64,000 bases of DNA from contig JAAONU010000061.1 of assembly GCA_012932295.1 (NCBI GenBank), forward strand, positions 1 to 64,000. The letters are read 5' to 3'. The notes below the pieces were generated by a model that ran no database searches, was not told the DNA's origin, and was given only the letters and a program-made list of their open reading frames with translations. A program made the translations under genes and the position numbers. Below are positions 40,401 through 52,400 of the stretch, in pieces (positions within the stretch are counted from its first letter, which is position 1; every line of letters starts with the position of its first letter). The DNA comes from Cyclina sinensis. Its lineage: Eukaryota; Mollusca; Bivalvia; Venerida; Veneridae.

Positions 40401-43400
40401 GTCAGAAAAATATTAGATTTATCATTTTAAAATGCTTTAATGCCGTAAAATATTCATAACAGTTGAAGCTCTAGATATGTTGTAAATTAAGTCTTTAAAA
40501 ATGAGAAATTTTCGACGGCCGGGAGCTCCCTCCCGGAACCCTCCCCATTGGCGGAAAAATAAAATTGGCCAGTGGAAACCCTGTGATTGAGTTTATTAGC
40601 ATAGGTATTCTCAGTTTTTGTCAGATCATAGAACTCCCTCCTGTAGCATTGTATGTTTCAAAATATTGTAAGTAGGTAATTTTAGTATTTTGTTATGTAA
40701 CTTAGCAGCATTTTTGAAGTAAATAGTTGTTACTTGGCAACAAATACAGTGTAACCTATTAAGACTAATGATGTTGTAACACTTTTACAGGAGGAGAAGA
40801 AAGACAAGCTGTTTGAATGGGTAGATGGACCACTGGTTCAGGCCATGAAAGATGGGGCCATGTTTTTGATAGACGAAATCTCATTGGCTGATGATAGTGT
40901 CCTCGAAAGATTAAACAGTGTCCTTGAACTTGAGAGGACAATCCTACTGGCTGAGAAAGGTGGTGGTGATGGCAACCAGAATGAGGTGGAGCATGTGGTT
41001 GCTAAGGACGGTTTCCATGTGTTTGCTACAATGAATCCAGGGGGCGACTTTGGAAAGAAAGAGGTTTGTTTTACTTTTTCATGATGTTTGATGATGATTT
41101 ATCAATTCGTAGAACTTACAAATGCTTTGACTATTTTATGTCTAAATACTTACATTAAATGTTCAGAGGCAGTTAATTAGTAATGCGGGTCCAATGTTTG
41201 TATCAGAGCTTTTTAAATAGCTTTTAGAAACATGATTTCTGTAGTCATTTAAAAACTTGTTGAAATTCATTTAGAAAATATAACAGTGGTAAAACTGAAA
41301 TCTAACAATGTATACAGTTGATTATATAGTTCTACATACTTGCATTTTTTTTTTGTGAATTTTATTCAGACAGACACAACATTAATCTTTCCCAGTTTTT
41401 TACAACCAGCGTACAATTTTTGAAAAGGAATATCTGTTTTGTCCAAAATAAAAAGTAGCTGGTAGAGTTTAGGATTTTATTTACCTCCAGGTTTACTGGT
41501 TTTGAAACTTTGCAGTTATCACCAGCATTACGGAACAGATTCACAGAGATTTGGTGCCCTCCGTCAAGTCAGAGACAGGATATGATTGACATTATTGAAC
41601 ACAACTTGAATTCTGGGATACATCTGTGTAACCAGGAGGATGGAACCAGTGGCTTTGGCAGGGCCATGATGGACTTTGTAGAATGGTTCAGAAACAATGA
41701 ACTGGGTAAAAGGTGAATAAAGAATTGTCTTTCATTTATTCTAAGATTTTATAGATTATCAAATACTTGTATGGAAGAAATTGATGTTTGTTGATAAGAG
41801 ATAGAATAAGAAAATATAGTTGACATGCTGTTCTGTGAGAAGTTTCCTTTTGTCCTGTTCTCTTTCTCTGTATTAACACAATAACAGTTAAAAGCCCAAT
41901 CTTTCCATTCCTTATAACAGTTGGTTTAAGACTTTTTTCTTTTTGGCTTTACAAATGTTCTTTCAGCTTGTCAGCTTTAATTTTTTTCTTTACAGATGCA
42001 CTGTCAGTATCAGAGACATTCTGACTTGGGTCCAGTTTATAAACACCTGCTCCAAGACAGTGGAGTCTGAAGCTGCTATGGAAACAGAAGAAACGACTTG
42101 CAACAAGCTGGACCCTGCAGTGGCCTATATACATGGGGCCTGTCTGGTGTTCCTTGATGGTCTAGGAGCAGGTAATGACTTCACAGGACCTTAGAATATT
42201 AATGCATTGCATTTGGGCTCATGTTAATGATTCTAAGTGACATTGAAACTTTATTAATCAAGTATATCAGTCTGCTATGTATTTAACTTCTCAGATTTGA
42301 GATAATCAGCAACTGGTGATGTTATACTGATCCATGTTAAACATTTTAATTTAATACAAATAGGACAGTTTCCCTTGCTTCAGAGTTAATTGTATTGACT
42401 TCTGAGATTTGTGTAGTCTGTGAATTGTGCAGTCTGAGATTTTAGAATCAATCTTAATCACCAAAAATCTGTGAAATTCAAATCAATGTTCTTCCAGGAA
42501 ATACAAGCCAAGGGAAGAATGACACTGTAACACAGCTAAAAACAGTTTGTCTGGCATTTCTTCTTAAACAAGTGAACTTGTTGACCCATCACCAGTATAA
42601 CCTTGGTGACCTTCATCTCCTTGACAACACCACAGTGAATGTTCAGGCTGTTGCTGAAACAGAGAATGAGTTTTCTATTCCACCTTTCAGTATCCCAAAA
42701 GGTAAACATGTTTGAGTTTTAATGTTGTTGTTTTTAACAACCTCTGTGTCCGAGATACATGTACATTTATCATTGAATCTCGGATAAAGGCACATTTACA
42801 CTTGAAAAAAATTGATAAAACAAACTTCAAATTCTTCACTTTTAAAACTTTATTTAACATTTTATAACATCAAACGCAACACAAAATCACATCTGGAGGT
42901 TATTTAGACCATTATACTTGGTGATACATTGGTTTGAATAGACACACTGTTTATTAATGGTCAGGTACGTTAAATATTTTCAAAATTTTGCCCAGGTCGA
43001 TCCATTATGCTATAGGACTTACTTAATAACTTCCTCTTTTCCTTATGAAGTACTATAACTACGACGGACAAAAACCTACGTTTTCATTTTATCATTGCCT
43101 ATGTTCTGATCGGGTGAATTTATGTGGCTGGAAAATTTTGCTTAAAAATTAAAAATCTATTTTTATAGTTTTGATCTTATACATTTTCTGACAAATCTAA
43201 TGGTAAGTTTCTATTTAAGCATATACACTGATCTATATTTATTGCTATATTACCTATCTATGTGTTCATTATTCGACCAAAATCCTTTTATAAGATACCA
43301 AGGTAAGGCCTTATTTTTTAACGTACCTGACGAAATATTTCTCAAGAGAAAACATTAACAATTTTCTACATAAACAAGAAAATAAACAATAAAATGAGAA

Positions 43401-46400
43401 ACCTTTTCACCTATTTTGATGCTACTCCAAAATAATACGTGTTATAACAAGTGAGAAGAACTGACAAGAACATAACAGGGATATTTAACTAACTGTTAAC
43501 GTACCTGACAGGATTTAATTGTCTTATAATTCTACGGATATAAGCGAAGTTTCACAACACAGTTTTACTGTTTGCTTTGCCAGCAATACCAGTCTTAGTC
43601 ACGTTAACACTGTCCAATTTCAATTTTACTTACTTCAAATGCTCTTCATATTCAGTTTTCAACTGTTAACGTACCTGACAGAAAACATTGAACATTGCAT
43701 ACACATATGACAAAACCTTCATATCATGTACAGGCACAAATTATATCATGTACAAGTACAAATGATATTATGTGCAGGTTTAAATGAATATCTAGTCCGA
43801 ATTTATGAAACTGTAATTGGAATTTTGTAGTTTAAACTGCCTTCTGCTTCTGCTGCAAGGCGACGGCTCTTCGATTTCATGGACAATGTCTTCAAACTCA
43901 ATAAGCTGAACATCTGCTATATCTGGCCATCTATACAATTTACAATCACCTTTTCTTCTACTTTCCTCCATGAAAGATACTCTGGCTTCTTGTTTAACAC
44001 TGTCAACATCAATGATTTTTGCAGGATAGACAACGTCATCCCAATTGACTAAAACATATTTGCCAGGAACAGGTTTAGGCATTGTAGTATCATCCCCATG
44101 TGTTGCACTGAGATCTGCCTGATCGTTTTCAGATGAATTTGGCTTCTGTATTTTAAAATTGTTATTATTCATATCAAGTTCTGCTTCCTTGGGTTTTCGT
44201 TTCATGTTTCTCTTCATACATGTACTTACATTGGGTACATCATCCATGTTTTGCTCTTTGATAGTTTCGGCTTTCCAGTGTCCACATGGTTCTCCAGCTA
44301 GACAGGTGTGACAGTAGCAAGATACTTCAGCTGTATAAATCTCCTTTCCCACAGGAAACAATGCGTGTAATTTCATTGTGCCAGGTAGTGTTTTCGGATT
44401 TCTGTCGTCAAGTTCTTTTGCCGTTTCATCATACTCCTTTTCAGTGTAAAACACGTATTCAATACTTTTCTTTTCCTTGCTTGCCCATACGAAGAAGTCT
44501 GTGGCATCTTGAATATTAACCTTTCCTTGTTTGCAAGCTTCTCCAGCTTGACGTTTCGCTACTCCTCCGAGGCCATCGCATGGTCCTTTCCCATGCCCTG
44601 ACTCAAAGTAATTCCATCTTGCTTCTATGCCAAAGATTTCTGTATGATGCTGAACAATGTCAATTATATACTTATTTCTATACTGTGACGAGGGACTATC
44701 CGTTCAGTAGTGAACGACTTTCAAATTGGGTAATATTCTTTTCAGTTCTGGGACAAGTTTTTTTAGAATTGTGTACACAGCTATGGCATTGTGGTTTGTA
44801 ACATCAGAGACAAAAATGAAATTTTTGTGCTCAAGATCTTCTCCGTTTCTATAATACACGACTACTGGGTGAAGTGTGACTACAGTGCTATTCCAGTACG
44901 CGCTTTGTACTTCATCAGCATTGCTACATGTGAAGTTTTCCGCAAAATCCATATGCACAAGAACTTCTTTTTCAGGTAGATCAGTCTTGAGTCCTCTAAT
45001 TGCTGTGTACTATGTTTTCACTCTGGTTGTATGATGTAAAAAATCTTTGTATTGCTGCACCATGTGCAAGGTAAACTCATCTTTTGTCATGCGTGACTTA
45101 ACTATCTTCATTTTCTTCTTTCCATCGACATCTACACGTTTCCATTCTTCAAATTCTACAATGTCGGTTTCTTGCAGTCCGTCATTCAGCAGCGCCTTCA
45201 TTTCATCCTCCGTTATCTTCTTGCTAACTGTTTCAGGGTTCGGCGACATTTCTATTCCAAGAGAACGAATACATTTCAGTTTCATTGCAATGTTTTGATG
45301 TTTACTGCACAGGCATGTGTTCCTGGTAATCAACTTTGTCAAAAGAATATTAGATGGACGAAGACGACAGAAGACTGCTTTTGATAATTTTATATCAGGG
45401 TTTTCTGAGATAAATTTTTCATAAAGGTTTGACAAATAATCTGTTAATACCCTTGTCTGTTGCTTTTCACTTTGGTTTCCATCGCAAACCTTCTTGCAGT
45501 CATTCTTGCCAGGCATATTGACGCTGACATCATCTCTCTCCATAAAACTGATCACACGTTTTTTGATTCTCTCTCTTTCAAGCACCTTTCTTCTTCTAGC
45601 AACAGCAGTAACCTGTTTTGTATTTGCTTTTTTTAATACTTTCCATGATATGTTCGTTTCTTTACTCATCATATCAATACATTTGTACTTCCGAAGAATA
45701 TTTCCGCTTACAATATTTGCAACAACTCTCGTGTGCCCCTGTGTCTTATTATTTTCCTTTGAAGACTTTATTTCAGCAAACATAGCATTTGCCATCAATA
45801 ACTTCTTCCTGACGGTATTTGAAACTTTTCTTGGTGTAAGTCCCAGTTCATGGATATCAGTATTTGCTTTTGATTTTGGCGTACTTTCTGCTTGTGGTTC
45901 TTCATTTTGGACAACAGGAGTTGAAGTACTTATTGAAGATTTCTTTATCAGACGTTCATTTCGTTTTCGCAATTTTTTATTCTCTCTAGCCAGAGTGATC
46001 AATTTTTCTTCGAGGTCTTGTATTTTTCTTGATGCCTCTCTTAGTGCCTTTGACCTTCTCTTCTTACTTCTGTGTTTAAAATCAAGTTTTACAGTCAAAG
46101 CCTGACACCCATGGGCAGAACTAGTACTTTGAGTAGGATTTTCAGATGTTTCAGCAAAAGTATCTCCATTGTTTTCAGTTTGCATTTCAGCGTCATGAAC
46201 CATTCCTTCATTCTCTTTTAATAGTTGTGCTCTCTTCTTGATATTTTCTCTGCTGAGCCTTTTCCATATTCTGTTCTTTTCTTTTCGCTCCTGTTGTTTT
46301 TCTTCACTTAGAGCAGCTATAGGAAGCTTATATTTACTGGTTCTTTGCCTTTCTTTCTTGAAAAAATCTTTGTCAAATTGTTTCTTTCTTTCTCTGTACT

Positions 46401-49400
46401 CTCTTTGATACTGGGCCCTCGTCTTACCCATTATTTTGCTCCTGAAAATATATGTCAGGAACGTTAATAAATACGTCAGGTACGTTAAACAGAATTTCAA
46501 TACACGTTCTTTGTTTTGATTGTTTTATTTTGTAAACAACTTATAACATTGACAAGACGGATATCTAATTTATACAAATAAATAATTACAACTATTACTC
46601 AAGAGCTCTTACCTCGACAATTTATGTCTATAGTTGGTGTGATTGTTTCTCCGTATTTAAACGTCTCCCGCAGTGTAAACTTTACGAAGCACATGCTTCC
46701 GGCGGATGTTATTTATGGATAATATGGTATACGAATAAATTCTAGCGTTATCGGCTATATAAGTGTGGTGTAAACTGAAGTACCGGGTTACATTACACGT
46801 TCCTGACATTAACGTACCTGACAGACATTTTTAAATTTTGCCCCTGGAATCATAAAAATCATCGCAATTCATTTTAGTTATTGTCTGTATATACTCTTAA
46901 TATGGCTAAAATGCGATTAACTGCAGTAATTTTCAGCAGTATTATTGAAATTCATGACATTGCGAGATATATTTTTAACGAACCTGACTTTTCTAAACGT
47001 CTCAAATACATTTTGAGGATTTCCGGATTTTGTGCAATTTTATACTTATTTGAGGACAATTTACAGCGGTCTGATATTAAAGGTACGTGACTTTAGATTG
47101 TATACGCACAAACGTTACGGGTTTTAGTCATTTCTGATTAACTAGGGGTGTGTCTCAAGATAGTTAACGTACCTGACAGGCATTTTTGCGACACCGCAAC
47201 ATTTGCCGTCGAAAACAAAGTTTGAAAGTAAGACATAAAACTATGTTTTCTTGAATTAATATAACACCTTGTCCTATGTAAATATGTTTCAACACCTCCG
47301 TAAAGCATTGCAAACATAAAAAAATACATGCCTGTTACATAACACTATTGCTTGCGACAGCCATTATTGTCTATTTTATGACCTATTATGATTAATGGCG
47401 TAGCGATATAAGCAATACTATTGTAATAAAATTGATTTAGAGTGCTTAGGCATCCCTTCTGCTATGAAAATGCATATAAAAATCTTAAATAAAAGATGTC
47501 ATATAACTGAACTAGGCATGCGACATAAGAAAACTGAAAATGTGCCTTTATCTGAGATTCAGTGTTATGATTCTTTAAAAAAAACACACACACATTGAAA
47601 AGTGGTATTTTCTATATTGATTTTGCATGTGATATGTTTGAATCTGATGGAACAAAAAGTTTCTCATGGTTCTGATATCTCCTCTCACATTACAGCCACG
47701 ATACTGTAAGATATGTGCATCTGTTAGTATCCTGTTTACTTTATTGTTATTTGTTACCTGCAAATGTTTAAGTAGTGATATTGTTCAACATCAGCCTGTT
47801 TATCTGTTGGCCATGTTTGAATCAAGTTTGCTGTCCTGGCATACAGTCAGAATGTTACTTAATCAGGTTGCATTAAAATTGAATTACAGTCTATTATAAA
47901 AACCTTCTTCAACCTATTATGAAAACCTGCTTCAATCTCTTTGGTACTTTCATGTGATAAAGGTTATTCTGCATTTTAACTGAACATGTTAACTTTTTGT
48001 TCAGTCAAATGTTTTGCATTTTCAGAGTGATCTTATTGAAAGAATTATTACATTACTTACTCATGTTGTTTTCTCAGGTGACAGACTGTGTGATAGTAAG
48101 CACCAGTATGCCTTACAGGCCCCGGGTACCTGCTTGAATGCTCAAAGGGTGTTACGGGCCCTACAGCTGCCCAGGCCACTTCTGCTTGAGGGAAGCCCAG
48201 GCGTGGGGAAGACTAGTCTAGTAGGGGCTATAGCTAGGGCTGCTGGCAGGGAGCTTGTGAGGATAAATCTCTCAGAGCAAACAGTAAGTCTATATTTGGA
48301 TATTTTTAATGTTTATTTGAAACCCATTTATTGAAGCCATAAATCCTTACAAACATACTCATTTTGGTCAAAACATGAAAATCATCTTAGGGGATGGATT
48401 TATGTTTTCTTGGAAATGTTAAGTTAGATTTATAGAAGCGACAAGTTTAACCACCATTTGACAGTTGACTTTTGTGTTACTGTTTTTAGGATGTCACAGA
48501 CTTGTTTGGGGCAGATTTGCCAGTGGAGGGATCAGAAGGGGGTGTGTTTGCCTGGAGAGATGGACCCCTACTTCAGGCCCTAAAAGCAGGCAGCTGGATT
48601 GTTCTGGATGAGGTAGGAGAAAAGCTTCTTAGATTTATTTTCCATGTTTGTATATTACATATGTTCATGTATGCCTGTTTGTGAAATATGATCACTTTCT
48701 AAATAGAACTAAATTTACCTGAAGTCTAAAGTCAGCAGCAGGATTTGCCGACAGGAAATTATTATGTACGACATATCTGTCAGTAACTATCCAGTGCTTA
48801 GGTCTAGGTTCTTCAGATTTAGTTGATATGTGGTCACATTGGCAGCTGTTGATATTGAAATGATTTAGAACAAGAGATTTCAATAAAATGACTTAAAAAC
48901 CATCTTATAATGCTTGACATAGGCATTTCACAGTGTGCAAGGAAGTTGAATTATGTTATATTTCTTGTTATTTAAGAATTACACAGTAGCCTCAGATGGT
49001 ATATTCTAAATGTATGATTTTAGTTGAACTTGGCATCCCAGTCAGTTCTAGAGGGTCTTAATGCATGTCTGGACCATCGGGCAGAGGTGTATATACCCGA
49101 ACTAGGGAAGACCTTCCACATTCAGCATGAGAAGACAAGACTGTTTGCCTGTCAGAACCCACTGAACCAAGGTGGTGGTAGGAAAGGACTGCCCAGGTCA
49201 TTCCTGAATCGGTTCACTCAGGTATTGAAATGTTTTGTGATATATTCTTCATTGATGAACTGTCTAACGTTTAGTAAAACTCTTTGAGACAGTGATCATT
49301 ATTAATTAACATTAAATGCGCGAAATTTCCCAACAGTCAGTGTTAAAGTTTAGTTTTTTTTTTAACTTATTTATTTTACATTGATTGGGAATCAAGTTCT

Positions 49401-52400
49401 TGTGACTTACATTAATCCCACACGATGACTGCTCCCAGGGTTCAAACCGGTACTTGTGGTGAAAAGGTGGAACACAGAAAGTCACTGGAGACTCTCATCC
49501 TTGGTGAGATTCAAAGCAGCAACCTTCATATTGATTCAGGAGTTCTAACCCCTCAACCACTGCTCCTCCAAAATTAAAGTTTAAATTGAATATTTGAAAA
49601 GTACATTGGTAGCTTGAAGTAGGAACTCTTTAGTGGTTATGAAGTGTTGGAGAACTCTTCTGATTTATCAAAATTAGACTGTCAAGAAGCTAAGAAACCA
49701 AAAATATCACCTTCTTAAATATCACAAAAATGGTTGATGTCACATTTCAAATGACTAGGAGCTAACTATTGTAAAAGCAGCTGACAAGCATGGCAGTACA
49801 CAATATGTTCAGAATGTTAAAATGTAAATTGCCATGTTGATTTGTGTATCACAGGTATATGTAGAACCGCTAAAGAAGACAGACTTGATGTTTATTGCCA
49901 GTACCATGTATCCAAATATACCACAGGACGTTCTTGATCACATGGTTCACTTTAATATGCAGGTGAGTATTCCAAAGTTCACAAAGAATATGATCCATTA
50001 ACTTAACCTTTTGAAATCTTTTTATTTCAGATTTTAAGAGCTTGTCAACAACAGTTTTAGGCAAAGTGTTGGTAGCTTTAAACTTAAAAAAATTTCAGTA
50101 ATAAGGTATTCATTCAGTAGTCAGTTAAATAAACTTTACACAGTCATCCATCAAAGTGCCTGGAGTACAGCACTAAGGAACTTTTAAGATTAGATGGCAT
50201 GATTTTTCAAGTACAAAATACTACATCAAAAGAATGACATGAGAGTTACTTCAGTTACACAAGCATGTGTAAACCAGATGATTATTTACATGTTTTCTTA
50301 TGTCAGATGTAAAATATATTGCAGATTTATGAAGACACTGTTGTAAAAGGACTGTGGGGACAGAAAGGGAGCCCTTGGGAGTTCAATCTTAGGGATCTTT
50401 TTAGATGGTGTGACCTACTGACAGAGAACCAGGTATAATGTATAGAAAAGTCTTATTGAATGATTGTTTAAACCTGATCTTCCATCTTTCTTAGGCAGAT
50501 GTTGTCTTGTTATTACTCTTTGAATGCCACTGTTACTCTACAAAGTTAGATAACCATTTTTATTGCTGTTATTATTCATGAGTTATGGCCCATGAATTGT
50601 TGTAGATTTATACACCCTGATGCAAAATGCTTAAGATTCTTGGAACCAAATGACGCATAGAAAAAATTAGAAGGTTTTAGGGAAGACTTGGATATAAGAC
50701 TTAAGATTCATAAGTTTCTTTAGAGACATGTCTGTTAAGAGACTATTTCTCTGGTTTCTTCTTCAATTTTGCTTAGAAATAGAAGTCATTTTGATTAGAA
50801 ATAATTCTGAAGGTTTACATGTTTTGTGTAGTGTAAAATACTCTGTTTAGTAGCAGATTGGAAGTTTTTCACATAAATCCATTTTCAGTTTTCCATATTT
50901 CAGTCTGAAGTTACATACAATCCTGGGGAGTATGTTGGGCTTGTTTATTCGGACAGAATGAGAACGGCTGCTGATAAACAACAGGTAAGTCTGTATATTT
51001 TCTGGAACTTCATACCCTTCTTTTAAACCATGTCATATAGAAATTGGAGAGATCTACAAAGTCTAGTAAGACTTGGAGTGGATACCTGAAAAGTTCGGAA
51101 TCATTTACTTCAAGATATTGAAAGAATTCCCACAAAGTACTGCTTTAACGGTGTTTTCATTTATTCTCTTGAAAATAACAAGTGAAATTACAGTTTAAAT
51201 TTTTTAATGTAGATTTACATTGTAATTACCCCAGAAGTTAGGAAGGTCAATGAAAGGTGACTATAATCTGTTGTGTATATTTCTTTTGTTGTGTTCTGCA
51301 GGTATTTGACTTGTACAGAAACATTTTTCCTGCTGAATGTGAAGCCTACAGGTCAACAGGTATTTTTCACCATGGAGGTCACCTGGTGCAGATAGGTCAC
51401 TCTTTTCTCAAGGTCAAAGGTGAAGGTCATCTACAGAAAAATAGAAGTGTTGCCATGGAGATGTTACATCACAGTCTACTGCCACTGGAATCCTTGATTA
51501 AATGTGTAGAAATGAACTGGATGGCTATTCTAGTAAGTTATAGTTTAACTTTCATTAGCTCCCTACAAAAAATTTACCCTTTCTAAACACATGCAGATTT
51601 TCATAATGAATAGTTTATTGTATTTCTTTACATAACAGAAGGCAAGTGAGGTTTTAGATTTCAGAGGGATACCATGTTGACCACTGGGTCATGTTTTTGA
51701 ACTTGTCAGCACTTGTTAATTAACTTCCCTGTAATGCTGATGCTTTTCCATGTGATAGCATGCCAGCTGAATATATGTTCAAATTATGTTCCTCTACCAG
51801 TTACTTATAATTTCTGTCTTGTAAACTTCAAAAAGGGCTTACAGGTTTTGGCCTGGCTACATCCTTTCTCTTCATGTGTAGACAGGTACAAAAGGGTCGT
51901 TCGCATGTACCAATCTGAAATGAGAGCAAGGTCACTGTCAAATATTAGATAGGTTTAAGTCTCAAACAAACACTGAACAAACCAAGCTATGTTATATCTT
52001 AATTTATTGTTGTAGCTAGAACTGTTTTGTTTCCTTTGAAAATATAATAAATATAGTAAGATTGAAATAGTTCTTTGTTATTTAGTAACTGATATGTATT
52101 TTTCTCATTAGGTTGGTCCATCAAACTCAGGGAAATCCAGTATTGTGGAGATGCTGGCTCAGTTGTCAGGGAATCACTTAAATGTCCTAGCAATGAATAG
52201 TGCCATGGATACCACAGAACTACTGGGAGGATTTGAACAGGTAATGTTATCGCCAATTAAGAAAATAAAAGCATGGATGGAGTCTATGTCAGTGCTTCAG
52301 GGGTCTAATGTTTCTTTACAATCTTTGAAATCTGCCATGGATACCTTCAGCTGTTTCAGTGATTCAGTGTAAGTACTAGTTGCTCATGTAACTTACTCTC

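Larger units (their letters stand above)
42771..47564 (-). mobile_element. 4.8-kb DNA transposon of unrecognised family in MDN1 intron 32
   Basis: The element is bounded by 27-bp inverted repeats at 42,771-42,797 and 47,538-47,564. They begin CA(T/C)TGAATCTC(G/A)GATAAA and differ at two positions. The 4-bp word TTAT lies just outside both ends (42,767-42,770 and 47,565-47,568). It carries one long transposase-like frame on the minus strand and about ten copies of a TTAACGTACCTGAC motif outside that frame. It sits antisense to MDN1 inside one intron and does not disturb the MDN1 frame. The ends, 4-bp duplication and protein do not let me name a superfamily. Some 4-bp-target groups (Kolobok, Sola, Chapaev) can be considered but are not supported by any motif I recognise. 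Confidence 0.88.

Noticed and set aside
42782..42800. Transposon as a CACTA element because the right end reads CACTG
   Set aside because: The left end reads CATTG, the flanking duplication is 4 rather than 3 bp, and the protein shows no CACTA-type features I recognise.
45494..46105. 203-codon plus-strand frame
   Set aside because: Antisense shadow of the transposase frame; composition reflects the opposite strand.
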